64,000 nucleotides of DNA from Nematopogon swammerdamellus (GCA_946902875.1 OX336348.1:18687741-18751740), one strand, 5' to 3'; shown: positions 42,806-54,690, counted from the first letter of the stretch. Notes: generated by a model not told the origin, from the letters alone. Program-made: numbers and translations.

Positions 42806-45800
42806 TCCATACTAGTCCATACTCCATACTAATATTATAAATTCGAAAGTAACTCTGTTGTCTGTCTGTCTGTCTGTCTGTTACCTTTTCACGCCTAAAC
42901 CGCTGAACAGATTTCGACAAAATATTGCACGGGGATGAATTGCATCCCGAGGACGGACATAGGCTACTTTTTGTCTCAAAAAACAACCCTTAAGGGGGTG
43001 AAATAGGGGATGAAAGTTTGTATGGGGAACTCAGCATTTCTTAAGTTAGGGATATGACAATTTATATTTGGGCTTTTGGTATGAAATAAAGAAATACGTG
43101 TTTCAGCGTTTTTGCTAAATCAACCCTTAAATTAAAATAGGGGTTGATTGCAGAATTAGATTTTAGGATTTTATGAAATTTTGTACGGAGCTGAATTGCA
43201 TCCTGAAGAAGAAGATAGGCTACCTTTTGTCTCAAAAAAACAACCCTTAACGGGGTGAAATAGGGGATGAAAGAATGTATGGGGAACCCATCATTTCTCA
43301 AGTTAGGGATATGAAAATTCATATTTAGGCGTTTGGTATAAAATAAAGAATTACGTGTTTCAGCGTTTTTGCTAAATCAACCCTTAAATTAAAATAGGGG
43401 ATGATTTCAAAATTAGGTTTTAGGATTTTAAATGATTTTAAATAATTTTATTCATACTGGGGGTGGTTTTGAAGAGTGGGGTTGAGGTACGGGGGAGGAG
43501 TCCGCGTCGAGAGGGGAAGGGAGGATAATTTAATCTCTATCTTCTTTTCTCTATATCTACTTCTTATAAAAGGAAACGTCTGTTTGCATGTATGTATGTA
43601 TGTTTGAGGTAAACTCGGAACCACTTAACAGATTTTTATGCGGTTTACACCAATGTAAAGAGTAGTTCTTCAGGCTCACTATATACCATAAAGTTAAATA
43701 GCCTTAGGGTTGAGCAGTATCAAAGAAAACGGAATTTAGTGTCGAATGGTCGTAATATATGGCGTTAGCAGTTCTGTTGCGTTGCGTTGGTGTAGTGTAG
43801 ATAGATGCTTTTGGTAGAAGATACGAGTAGAATAAAGAGTAGATATCTATACTTATAAAATTGTTTGTCCTGACTGACTGATCTATTAACGCACAGCTGA
43901 AACTACTAAGTCTAGAAAGCTGAAATTTGGAACATAGGTTTATTTCATAACGTAAGAATCCGTTAAGGATTTTTTGGGAATTACAACTTTAAGGGGGGAA
44001 ATGGGGACGACGACTTTGTATGAAAATTTTTGTTTTTTTTTAATGTAATATTATGGTCTTATGGTCTTCCTGAACGTAGCTCGGCCTTCGGCCTCGCCCT
44101 TAATTACTTACATTCTTAGATAAGGTTTATCGCCTTCCTGAACGCAGCTCGGCCTTCGGCCTCGCCCTCAGTTACTTACTGTCTTCGAGAAGGTTCATGG
44201 TCTTTCTGAATGCAGCTCGGCCTTCGGCCTCGCCCTTAATTACTTACTTTCTTGGAGAACGTTTATAGTCTCCCTGAACGCCGCTCGGCCTTCGGCCTCG
44301 CCCTCAGTTACTTACTTTCTTCGAGAAGGTTTATAGTCTTCCTGAACGCAGCTCGGCCTTCGGCCTCGCCCTCAGTTACTTACTTTCTTCGAGAAGGTTT
44401 ATGGTCTTCCTGAACGTAGCTCGGCCTTCGGCCTCGCCCTTAATTACTTACTTTCTTAGATAAGGTTTATCGTCTTCCTGAACGCAGCTCGGCCTTCGGC
44501 CTCGCCCTTTGTTACTTACTTTCTTTGAGAAGGTTTATGGTCTTCCTGAACGTAGCTCGGCCTTCGGCCTCGCTTTCAGTTACTTACTTTCTTCGAGAAG
44601 GTTTATAGTCTTTCTGAATGCAGCTCGGCCTTCAGCCTCGCCCTTAGTTACATACTTTCTTCGATAAGGTTTATAGTCTTCCTGAACGCAGCTCGGCCTT
44701 CGGCCTCGCCCTTAATTACTTACTTTCTTCGAGAAGGTTTATAGTTTTTCTGAACGCAGCTCGGCCTTCGGCCTCGCCCTTAGTTACATACTTTCTTAGA
44801 TAAGGTTTATCGCCTTCCTGAACGCAGCTCGGCCTTCGGCCTCGCCCTCAGTTACTTACTGTCTTCGTGAAGGTTCATGGTCTTTCTGAACGCAACTCGG
44901 CCTTCGGCCTCGCCCTTAGTTACTTACTTTCTTCGATAAGGTTTATAGTCTTCCTGAACGCAGCTCGGCCTTCGGCCTCGCCCTCAGTTACTTACTGTCT
45001 TCGAGAAGGTTCATGGTCTTCCTGAACGCAGCTCGGCCTTCGGCCTCGCCGTTAGTTACTTACTTTGAGAAGGTTTATAGTCTTTCTGAACGCAGGTCGG
45101 TGTTCTGCCTCGCCCTCAGTTACTTACTTTTTCGAGAAGGTTCATGGTCTTCCTGAACGCAGCTCGGCCTTCGGCCTCGCCCTTAGTTACTTACTTACTT
45201 TGAGAAGATTTATAGTCTTTCTGAAAGCAGGTCGGTATTCTGCCTCGCCCTCAGTTACTTACTTTTTGGAGAAGGTTTATCGTCTTCCTGAACGCCGCTC
45301 GGCCTTCGGCCTCGCCCTCAGTTACTTACTTTCTTCGAGAAGGTTTATAGTCTTCCTGAACGCAGCTCGGCCTTCGGCCTCGCCCTCAGTTACTTACTTC
45401 CCTCGAGAAGGTTTATGGTCTTCCTGAACGTAGCTCGGCCTTCGGCCTCGCCCTTAATTACTTACTTTCTTAGATAAGGTTTATCGTCTTCCTGAACGCA
45501 GCTCGGCCTTCGGCCTCGCCCTTTGTTACTTACTTTCTTTGAGAAGGTTTATGGTCTTCCTGAACGTAGCTCGGCCTTCGCCTCGCTTTCAGTTACTTAC
45601 TTTCTTCGAGAAGATTTATAGTCTTTCTCAATGCAGCTCGGCCTTCGGCCTCGCCCTTAGTTACAAACATTCTTCGATAAGGTTTATAGTCTTCCTGAAC
45701 GCAGCTCGGCCTTCGGCCTCGCCCTTAATTACTTACTTTCTTTGAGAAAGTTTATAGTCTTTCTGAACGCAGCTCGGCCTTCGGCCTTGCCCTTAGTTAC

Positions 45801-46740
45801 TTACTTTCTTTGAGAAGATTTATGGTATTCCTGAACGTAGCTCGGCCTTCGGCCTCGCTTTCAGTTACTTACTTTCTTCGAGAAGGTGTATAGTTTTTCT
45901 GAACGCAGCTCGGCCTTCGGCCTCGCCCTTAGTTACATACTTTCTTAGATAAGGTTTATCGCCTTCCTGAACGCAGCTCGGCCTTCGGCCTCGCCCTTAA
46001 TTACTTACTTTCTTCGAGAAGGTTTATAGTCTTCCTGCACGCAGCTCGGCCTTCGGCCTCGCCCTCAGTTACTTACTTTCTTTGAGAAAGTTTATAGTCT
46101 TCCTGAACGCAGCTCGGCCTTCGGCCTTGCCCTTAGTTACTTACTTTCTTTGAGAAGGTTTATGGTATTCCTGAACGTAGCTCGGCCTTCGGCCTCGCTT
46201 TCAGTTACTTACTTTCTTCGAGAAGGTTTATAGTTTTCTGAACGCAGCTCGGCCATCGGCCTCGCCCTTAGTTACATACTTTCTTAGATAAGGTTTATCG
46301 CCTTCCTGAACGCAGGTCGGCCTTCTGCCTAGCCCTCAGTTACTTGCTGTCTTCGTGAAGGTTCATGGTCTTTCTGAACGCAGCTCGGCCTTCGGCCTCG
46401 CCCTTAGTTACTTACTTTCTTCGATAAGGTTTATAGTCTTCCTGAACGCAGCTCGGCCTTCGGCCTCGCCCTCAGTTACTTACTGTCTTCGAGAAGGTTC
46501 ATGGTCTTCCTGAACGCAGCTCGGCCTTCGGCCTCGCCGTTAGTTACTTACTTTATTTGACAAGGTTTATCGTTTACCTTAACGCAGCTTGCCTTCGGCC
46601 TCGCCCTTACTCGTACTTACTTTCTTAGATATGGTTTATCGACTTCCTGAACGCAGCTCGGCCTTCGGCCTCGCCCATAGTTACTTACTGTCTTCTTTGA
46701 AATACGAATTTCACGCGAGCGGAGCCGCGGGCTCAGCTAG
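42806..46740 (+). mobile_element. Non-autonomous satellite Helitron, copy E
   Basis: 3,935 bp from TC at 42806 to CTAG at 46737-46740, flanked by A (42805) and T (46741). The ends can be fixed independently because the element splits a known RT reading frame, and removing exactly this interval leaves that frame continuous. The 5' end has repeated TCCATACT motifs as in copies A and D. Satellite array 44053-46697. No Rep/helicase gene. Confidence 0.95.
44053..46697 (+). repeat. 68-bp satellite array inside Helitron E
   Basis: About 39 units, the same variants in the same order as in copy F (60445-63088). It lacks the extra higher-order blocks of copy A. ORFs at 45065-45427 and 45539-45745 are periodic artefacts. 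Confidence 0.95.
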
Positions 46741-48375
46741 TCTCCGATAAAGGAGTCACCCCTAATCCTGATAAAGTCCAATGCGTGACCGATTTTCTGG
46801 TCCCGCGCAACCCTAAGGAAATTAAATCTTTCCTAGGTCTAATCGGCTACTACTGCCGCTTCATAAACGAATTTTCAAAAATAACTAAACCTCTCACTTC
46901 TCTCCTCCGAAAGGATACCCCTTTCGAGTGGACCCAATCGCAACAAATTGCATTCGAGAACCTCAAAGGTCTCCTCACAAATGCACCTATCCTTCAATAT
47001 CCTGATTTCACTGAGGCCTTCGTCCTCACTACTGACGCTTCGGCCTACTCCTGCGCTGCTATTCTTTCACAAGGCGAGATCGGCAAGGACCTCCCTATCG
47101 CCTACGCTTCGCGCACATTTAACAAAGCCGAAGGAAATTATTCAGTGAAAGAAAAGGAGCTAGTAGCAGTCCTATTCGGCGTCAAAAGTTTCCGCCCCTA
47201 TCTCTATGGCAGAGAATTCTTAATAGTGACTGATCACAAGCCTCTCAAATGGCTTTTCAATTGTAAAGACCCCGACAGTAAGCTCGTCCGGTGGCGTTTG
47301 AAACTCGAAGAGTACGACTACAAAGTCGTCTATAAACCCGGCAAAATCAATTCTAACGCCGACACTCTGTCGAGAATCCCAATTCTTCCACTTACAGAAA
47401 CAGAAACGTTCGACGACGTTCTTTCAAAAATAGGTAATCTCCCTTTCAATTTTGAAGATGAGACATCTAACGATCCAACCTATGATGAATTCCTGCGAAC
47501 CATGCGTTCCCCTGACATCGAAATAAACACCGACGTAGTAGAGCATAACGAAAGTTCATTAAAAACTCACTGCACAGAAATAGTGTATCCTACTGCCTTG
47601 GATCTCGATGACGCAATCCCTTTCTGTAAGGAAATAGTCGAATCCTCGACCAACCACCCAGAATTCCGCGAAGAAGAACGCGAGCTACACGATTTCCGTA
47701 TCACCGGAAACGGTAGACAGAATTTCTATCACCTATTGTTAATATTTCATCACTATGAAGAAATGAACTACAAAGATATATTTTTTATGTATTAGGTAAA
47801 TTCAAATTCTACTTCCTTCTCGTCAACTTTGACATAAAAGAGTTTGCCATATCGGATTTCAAGGACCCATTCAGTCGACTAAACTATACTAGAATATATA
47901 ACATGATAAAGTTCCTTTTCAACAACAGTGGTATCAAAGTCCACATTTATAAAAACAATATGGTATATCCGACTCCCCCAGAAATCGGGAAAATATTGCG
48001 TGAAAATCACGATTCGCCTATCACCGGACATCCCGGCATCGCTCGCACTTACGCGAGGATTAAACAAGCGTACTATTGGAAAAATATGAAACGCGGCATC
48101 ACTTAATACGTAAAAAATTGTAAATTGTGTCAAGCAAACAAACCTAAGGACAAACCCAAGGAACGAACCGCTCTCCTATGGAGATAACATCTACTTCTAC
48201 TCAAACCTTCGAGAGAATCACAATAGATATCGTCGGCCCTCTCCCCGAATCAGGTGAACACAAATTTAAATACATCATGACCTTGCAAGATGACCTAACA
48301 AAATATTCTACAGCTTTCCCTCTTGTAGCCGTATCAGCTGATCATATCTCAGTACAACTGATCAACTTCATAGCT
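46741..48375 (+). pseudogene. pol: Gypsy-A pol, RT end, RNase H and integrase start
   Basis: Open 46785-47795: RT connection (F-L-G-L-I-G-Y-Y-C-R-F-I), then RNase H with T-T-D-A-S-A-Y, A-Y-A-S-R-T-F, V-T-D-H-K-P-L and N-A-D-T-L-S-R. A shift near the T-run at 47780 moves the frame. Integrase zinc-binding residues follow (H-D-S-P-I-T-G-H-P-G at about 48010, then C-K-L-C after a TAA at 48105-48107), and from 48178 the core start with I-T-I-D-I-V-G-P-L (first catalytic Asp). It is interrupted at 48375 by Gypsy-B and resumes at 53506. At least three disabling changes in this section. Confidence 0.92.
48372..48375. repeat. 4-bp target duplication of Gypsy-B, left
   Basis: AGCT immediately before the 5' LTR, matched by AGCT at 53506-53509 after the element. 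Short (4-6 bp) duplications are usual for Gypsy. Confidence 0.85.
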
Positions 48376-48577
48376 TGTAGCGTATACGCATACACACACG
48401 CATACTTACAGTATTCCCCCCGCTCGGCTGCGACGCCGCGCGCGCCGCGCCCCTCAAGTCTTCGCCTGGCAGTTACTCGCGACAGTTGCTTTAGGAGGAA
48501 TACAAACTCTAATAATGTATACGTGTCTTATTCATCTATCCAGTCTTCCCTAAATCAGTGAGATCGGTATCTCTACA
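48376..48577 (+). repeat. Gypsy-B 5' LTR
   Basis: TGTAGCGTATACGC ... GGTATCTCTACA, 202 bp, TG...CA ends. The last 40 bp (from ATCCAGTCTTCCC) are repeated at 53466-53505. Confidence 0.85.
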
Positions 48578-48578
48578 G

Positions 48579-48591
48579 TGGTGACCCCGAC
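48579..48591 (+). promoter_or_regulatory. Gypsy-B primer-binding site, tRNA-Trp
   Basis: TGGTGACCCCGAC, one base after the LTR, is complementary to the 3' end of animal tRNA-Trp (GTCGGGGTCACCA) over 13 bases. Use of tRNA-Trp is a mark of the CsRn1/Kabuki group. Confidence 0.85.
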
Positions 48592-48684
48592 AAAAGTGAA
48601 CACGCAGTGAACATGAACAATTAATTAACATTACCGCGAAGTGACTTTTCCGCGACGTGAACTTTATTCACCGTGCAAGTGAAA

Positions 48685-51600
48685 ATGAATAACCAGCCTC
48701 CTCCAATCAACCTACTGCCAGGTCACCTGCCAATACCACCAAACCTGCAGGCGAGCCTGGACGCAGCACACCAACAATCCTCATCCGATATGGCGGGCAA
48801 CCTTGCCGCCATATCCGTGTCCAGCCGGATACCGGATTTTTGGCGGCAAGAACCAAAGCTGTGGTTCATTCAGTTTGAGGCCGTCACCGCCTCCTAAAGG
48901 CTCTCCGACGAGCAGCGCTGGCAAGCGGTCATCGCCAAACTACAGCTCCCGGACCTTCAGCAAGTAAAAAACCTAGTCTCATCGCCCCCTGCTGAACGTA
49001 AATATGAAGCACTGAAGACGCGCCTAATTACAGTCAACGTAGAGTCAGAACAGCGGCAATTCTAAAAGTTGCTAAGTGAGATGCAACTCGGCGATCAACG
49101 CCCGTCCCAACTACTCCGGCGTATGCGGGACCTCGCGGGCACCAAAATTAGTGACGACGCATTAAAATTCCTCTGGGCCGGCCACCTACCCATAGCGATC
49201 CGCACAGTGCTGGCAGTAACTGACCACAAGTCCCTGGAAGAATTAGCTACAATGGCCGATAAAGTTCTGGAAAATTCCCGTTCCGACATACAACTTCAGG
49301 TTAGCGAAGTATCGAGGTCAAACCAGGCCCGGTCATCTACCCCGTCACCGAAGACACAAGTAATGCAAGCGGCTATTGTAGAGCTGACTCAACACATGGC
49401 GCGCATGTCAGTCGAGTTAGCATCGCTACGCACGGGATTCATGCAATATCCGCGTGGCGGGCAAAGTAGCCGAGCACGATCACGATTCCGACAACGAACA
49501 CGATCGTCATCACAATCGGATAAAAACCCGAACTGGCTCTGCTACTACCATCATAAGTTCAGAGACCTGGCACGCAAATGTGAACCACCGTGCGCGTGGA
49601 AGGATCAGCAAAAAAAACTAAACGTAGTGCAACCTAAGGCGGAGGTCTGCACGGTGGGGAAATCAAAACGCCTTAAAATCACTGATCGCTCAACCGGAAA
49701 TGTATACCTCGTCGACACTGGATCCGATATTTCAGTGCTGCGTGGACGAAAATCCGGATCACCGAAGGGCATAGCGTACGCAGCCAACAACTCCACCATC
49801 AACAAATACGGTGAGGAAAGTATCGTCTTGAACCTCGGCTTACGTCGACCTTTCCGGTGGACTTTCACAGTAGCCCACGTGGGACAGAACATAATAGGAG
49901 CTGATTTCTTGGAACACTATAATCTGATAGTAGACCTAAGGAATCGACGACTCATCGATGGCACAACACGCCTCGAGGCTATTGGTTCAGTTGAAGTATC
50001 ACAGGAACCCACTATACGTATGCTGAACACATCCCACCCGTATACCGATATATTAACCAATTTCCCGAAGATTCTCAAGACAACGGTCCCATCCAACGAG
50101 GACATAAAACACTGCGTGACCCACCACATCGAAACATGTGGTCCACCAGTGTTCTGCCGCCCGAGGCCCCTCGCCCCTGATAAATATGCCAAAGCAAAAC
50201 AGGAGTTTATGATCCTAATGGAGCAAGACATCTGTCGACCATCAAAGTCACCCTGGGCATCCCCGATACACATCGTACCGAAGAGTAATGGAGGGATACG
50301 CGTCGTGGGAGACTACAGAAGATTGAACGAAGTTACCAAGCCAGACCGTTACCCAATCCCCAGTCTACAAGATTTCACGTACTTACTTCACGGCAAGAAA
50401 ATTTTCTCGAAAATCGATCTCAATCGAGCTTACAATCAGATCCCCGTAAGAGAAAGTGACATAGAGAAAACGGCCGTAACTACTCCGTTCGGCCTGTTCG
50501 AATTCACAAAGACCTGCTTTGGACTCAGGAATGCTGGACAGACCTTCCAGCGTTTCCTTGATACGGTTCTACAGAACCTTCCGTTCATTTTCGCCTACAT
50601 CGACGACATCCTTATAGCGTCCGAGAACGAAGAAACTCACAAAGACCACATAAGACAAGTCCTTCAAAGGTTTAACGCCTACGGCATCACAATCAATGTA
50701 GAAAAGTCCCACTTTGGCAAAACTAGTGTGGATTATCTAGGATACGCAGTCACGACTAATGGTATAATACCACTACGTGAACGCGTAGAAGCCATCTCCA
50801 AATTTGAAAAACCGACCACAGTACAATCACGCCGACGTTTCCTCGGAATGTTGAACTTTTACCGTGAATGCCTTCCCAACTCAGCAAAGGACCAGAGTGA
50901 ACTAAACCAATACCTAGTTAAATCCAAGAAGAATGACAAATCACCGATAGTATGGACTACAGACACCAGTGCAGCGTTCGAGAGATGCAAAGACAGCATC
51001 AAAAACGCTTGCACCCTCGTACATCCATCACGCGACGGCACACTTAGCATAATGAGTGACGCCTCGGACACTTGCATTGGAGCAGTTCTACAACAAGACA
51101 GCGGAAGTGGACCAGAACCACTCGGATTTTTCTCCAAAAATCCAAACGAAACTCAAAAACGCTATTCCACGTATGATCGAGAGCTACTCGGAATATACTC
51201 CGCGATTAAACACTTCCGTCGTTTAATCGAAGGCAGAGAAGTAATCATGTATACTGACCATAAACCGCTCATCCACGCCTTCAAGAAAACCGCAAGTTCC
51301 GACGATACCCCACGGAGGTCGAGACAGCTCGACTACATCTCTCAATTCTGTACTAGAATCGAACATGTAGCCGGCAAGGACAACACGGTTGCAGATTTCC
51401 TGTCGCGGTTAGAATCTATAAAATGTCCCTCAACAATAGACTACGAACAAGTAAGTCATTGCCAAATGGTCGACCAAGAGTTGAAAGAGCTACTATCATC
51501 AGGGAAGTCCCCCCTCAAGAAAGTGAAGATCCCTGGATGCGAATCGACACTATATTGTGACATTTCTCACTCAAACATTCGACCATACCTCCCAGAAAAG

Positions 51601-52770
51601 TTCCGTAAACACGCTTTTGAAACAATACACGGATTGTCACATCCCGGCGTGAGAGGAACTAGGAAACTAATGGCCGGAAGGTTCTACTGGCCGAAAATGA
51701 ACACTGACTTACCAATCTGGACGAGAACATGGACCCCATGTCAAAAGGCAAAAATCACCAGACTCACCAAAACTCCTTTCGGAAAATTTGAATCAGCTGG
51801 ACGTTTCGAGCACGTACACATCGACGTGGTCGGACCACTCCATCCGTCACAAGACCACAGATACATAATCACCATGATAGATCGCACCACTTCATGGATG
51901 GAAGCCGTTCCTGTAACAGACGCAACGGCCGAAACCACGGCAAGAGTCATCTACGAGCACTGGATCGTAAGGTTCGGATGTCCACTACGCCTGACATCTG
52001 ACCAAGGACGCAACTTCGTATCCGACCTTTTTTACAACCTAACAAAACTGATGGGAGTAAAGAAGATCAGGACAACAGTTTATCATCCAGAAAGTAATGG
52101 AGCCATCGAGAGGTTCCACAGGTCAATGAAGGGCGCGTTGATGGCACGCGGAAACACGACTAAATGGTCGGAAGAACTCCCAACTATACTCCTCGGTTTC
52201 AGAGCGTCTCTACGTGACGACACTGGCATCAGCCCCGCCCAGTTGGTGTATGGATCCACTTTACGCCTACCCGGTGAATTTTTCGAGGAGACGAAAACTA
52301 CCAGCATGAACGACTCTTTTGTAAACCGATTACGTGATCAAATCGAGAGACTAACAGCTATTCCGAAAAGAGAAAACACGAGACCATCCGTATTCATCCA
52401 CCCGGAATTGAGCAAGTGCACCCATGTTTTTGTCAGACGAGATCATGTCGCTAAACCCCTGACACCACCATACGACATACCTTTCCAAATTATAGAACGC
52501 GGAAACAAACATTATACACTAAAGTTCCCAAACGGAGACCGGACAATTACGCTTGACCGCATAAAACCGGCTTTCATGTGCATCCCGGCAGAACAAAGCA
52601 CGGACCAAACCGCAAACAATAACAATATTGCAACTGGGCCACCTCCGTCACCGCCGCCTACGTCACCACCGCCACCGTCGCCACCGCGGCCGCCGACGCT
52701 AACACTCCCGTATCATATTACGAGACACGGTCGAATATCACGGCCCATTGTACGTTTCGCGGAACTCTAA
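48685..52770 (+). pseudogene. pol: Gypsy-B Gag-Pol, one frame with two stops
   Basis: ATG at 48685. The single frame is broken by TAA at 48895-48897 and 49063-49065, then open from 49069 for 1,233 codons. Gag: P-x-F-W-R-Q-E-P-x-L-W-F near the start, then the CHCC motif C-Y-Y-H-H-K-F (about 49540-49600) in place of a CCHC knuckle. Protease V-D-T-G-S-D near 49711; RT with D-L-N-R-A-Y-N-Q-I and catalytic Y-I-D-D near 50596; RNase H S-D-A-S-D near 51056; integrase zinc domain H-G-L-S-H-P-G with only one of the two usual cysteines (T-W-T-P-C, Trp for Cys); core with H-I-D-V-V-G-P, S-D-Q-G-R-N-F and N-G-A-I-E-R-F. Proline-rich tail. Pol is otherwise complete. Confidence 0.93.
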
Positions 52771-53153
52771 TACGCATATGCGAAGTTGATAACAATGTAT
52801 GACTAACTCTAGACAGGAACATTGAATGCAGTGAACGAAGTTTTATTTTTGTGTTTCAACCTTGTAGTGTCATTTTTAATTGTTTAAGAAATTTTTCTTT
52901 TCTTTGTAATATAAAAATTATGTCTATAATCGTAATTAAGGTGAATCTAGGTCACAGCATAACGTCGACCCCTGCCGCACCGGAAACATGCTGACGCAAA
53001 AATTCACTCGCGCTTCCACGCGCGAGGCCCGTGACAACTCAGCAAATTGCTCCGACGTGTCAGTCAGTGACCGGATTACTTGACGCACGTCGCGACCGCA
53101 GCACCCTCGTCAGTACCGCTGCAGAAATCACCAGAGCAACCAACCAGAACACC
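52771..53153 (+). other. Gypsy-B region between pol and ORF3
   Basis: No ORF from an ATG. AT-rich to about 52940 and more GC-rich after; it may hold a splice acceptor or internal signal for ORF3 expression, but none was identified with confidence. Confidence 0.35.
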
Positions 53154-53489
53154 ATGGGCGGGTACTCCACCAAAGAAGAAACAAGAGAGGTCAGCCTCAT
53201 CTCACAAACAGCGGCAGCCGCCGGCGACAATACGGCGTCGTCGGAGCACCACACCGCAACGATGGTGATATGGGCTATCATCTTATCCGCAGCAGCCCTA
53301 GCCATAGTGATATACCAAGTACTAAGGAAGTACCAACAGCGACGTTTAGTCAGCGCCGTCCTCCGCCGACTAGGCGAAGCGCAGGGCGGCAACAACGGCT
53401 CGTTAGCAACCATACCAAACATGGGACTGCGATCAACGGCAGCGGCAGGGGCGGCTTCAGTGTCAATCCAGTCTTCCCTAAATCAGTGA
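53154..53489 (+). CDS. Gypsy-B ORF3: small putative myristoylated membrane protein
   Basis: 111 residues from ATG 53154 in a strong context (ACCATGG). It starts M-G-G-Y-S-T, which fits the N-myristoylation rule (Gly2, Thr6). A polar Ala/Ser/Thr-rich segment follows, then one hydrophobic segment of about 20 residues (M-V-I-W-A-I-I-L-S ... V-I-Y-Q-V-L, about residues 37-58) and a basic run R-K-Y-Q-Q-R-R, arranged as a membrane anchor with a charged cytoplasmic side. It lies after pol and before the 3' LTR, the place of env in other retroelements, but is far too short for an envelope protein and has no signal peptide. The C-terminus runs into the LTR remnant (ends I-Q-S-S-L-N-Q), so it is probably truncated and fused by the same deletion that removed most of the LTR. 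Function unknown. Confidence 0.55.
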   Translation: MGGYSTKEETREVSLISQTAAAAGDNTASSEHHTATMVIWAIILSAAALAIVIYQVLRKYQQRRLVSAVLRRLGEAQGGNNGSLATIPNMGLRSTAAAGAASVSIQSSLNQ

Positions 53490-53505
53490 GATCGGTATCT
53501 CTACA
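53466..53505 (+). repeat. Gypsy-B 3' LTR remnant (40 bp)
   Basis: ATCCAGTCTTCCCTAAATCA through GGTATCTCTACA matches the last 40 bp of the 5' LTR exactly. The preceding sequence does not match the LTR, and no polypurine tract is seen. Followed by the AGCT duplication. Confidence 0.9.
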
Positions 53506-54158
53506 AGCTCATTTCGGCATCCCTAAATATGTTTAAGTGATCAAGGTTCTAACTTCACTGCTGATGTCTTTAAAAATGTCAGCAGCTTCTTCAAAATAAA
53601 AAACCTTTTCACCACACCCTACAGGCCGCAGAGCAACGGAGCTTTGGAACGGTCACATTCGACCTTGAAAGAATTTAAGAATTTAATTTAAGGTCATTCG
53701 TAAACGAAGATAAAAACAAATGGCATAGATTCATTCATACAGCCATACTGGCCTACAATACCAATGTTCATTCCACTACGGGATACCCCCCTTATGAACT
53801 AGTATTCGGCACTAAGCCACGTATTCCAAACTCTATCTATGACGACAGTCCAAGTTTAACTTACCCAGAATATATAAAAACTATCAAATACGGTATGAAA
53901 ATATCAAGAGAAAAGGCCCTTGACCATATTGGTCTTAGCAAACAAACTTCAAAGAATTATTATGACCAGCACTCCAAAATTACAAAATACAAATCAGGAG
54001 ACATGGTCTACATAAAAATCACTCTTACAAAGCCCTCGCCCCTCTGTGGCAAGGACCCTTCAAAATCATTAAATTATGTGGTAGGAATACCGCCCTAATT
54101 CAACTTCAAAGGAAGCAAGTTAAATATCACTTCGACCAGTTAAAACCTGCTCCCAAAT
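53506..54158 (+). pseudogene. pol: Gypsy-A pol, integrase end
   Basis: Continues the integrase core of Gypsy-A after Gypsy-B: H-F-G-I-P, a stop and shift at 53534, then S-D-Q-G-S-N-F (second Asp) and R-P-Q-S-N-G-A-L-E-R (catalytic Glu). Another shift lies near 53680, then the C-terminal half with A-Y-N-T-N-V-H-S-T-T-G-Y-x-P-Y-E-L-V-F-G and an S-K-I-T-K-Y-K-S-G-D-M-V-Y segment. A third shift is near 54035, before L-W-Q-G-P-F-K-I and the final H-F-D-Q-L-K-P. The pol end is at about 54158; no 3' LTR of Gypsy-A follows. Confidence 0.88.
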
Positions 54159-54199
54159 AGTTATAAGGTATCTCACTTCGTTATAAATTTATAAAGAAC

Positions 54200-54690
54200 A
54201 CTCCAACGTAGGAAATGTATCGCAGAAACCGACAGCATTTGCTAAAACAGCCTGTGCAAGATAAAAATAGTAATAATTCTGATAACTGTAAAATTCAGTA
54301 TAACCCACAAAATGTAAATGAGCATGAGCTGCCTGATGCTATAGGTTCACCACCGATAAATAAAAATGTATGTGAACCAATAATCACTGAAACTCCTAGA
54401 AGAAACATTAGTAGATATGGTGGAGAGATTAAGGCACCTAAACGTCTTGATTTATATTGCTATTTTCTTATTTGGTCGAAAAAAAATAATTAAATAAAAA
54501 ACATTGGTTTGTATAAAGTCAGTCTTATTGAAAAAAAAAAACATGTAAAAAAGGGAGATGCAATAATATCCATAAACTGTAATATTCATTATCTATGGCA
54601 TCATTGTATATTTAGGGTGTTTCACACATACAGCAATGGCATCATTATATTCTACATGGCTGACTGACTGAAGTAAAAGCGCCTTTCATT
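54200..54690 (+). pseudogene. Gypsy pol C-terminal tail and possible 3' LTR piece
   Basis: The frame 54215-54493 starts Y-R-R-N-R-Q-H-L-L and has R-R-N-I-S-R-Y-G near the end, as in the tails of Mag-type Gypsy polyproteins. It is followed by a purine run (AAAAAAGGGAGA at about 54548-54561) and TGCAATAATATCC, which could be the polypurine tract and 3' LTR start. The rest of that element is absent. It abuts LINE sequence at about 54690. Confidence 0.45.

Larger units (their letters stand above)
48376..53505 (+). mobile_element. Gypsy-B: CsRn1/Kabuki-type LTR retrotransposon
   Basis: 5,130 bp, inserted in the integrase region of Gypsy-A. It has a 202-bp 5' LTR, a tRNA-Trp primer-binding site, one gag-pol frame (two stops), a third small ORF, and only the last about 40 bp of a 3' LTR. 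The CHCC Gag motif, single gag-pol frame and tRNA-Trp primer place it with CsRn1/Kabuki elements. Confidence 0.9.

Noticed and set aside
31738..54158. Single functional retroelement spanning the whole interval
   Set aside because: At least eight stops or shifts plus three large insertions; only gag is intact.
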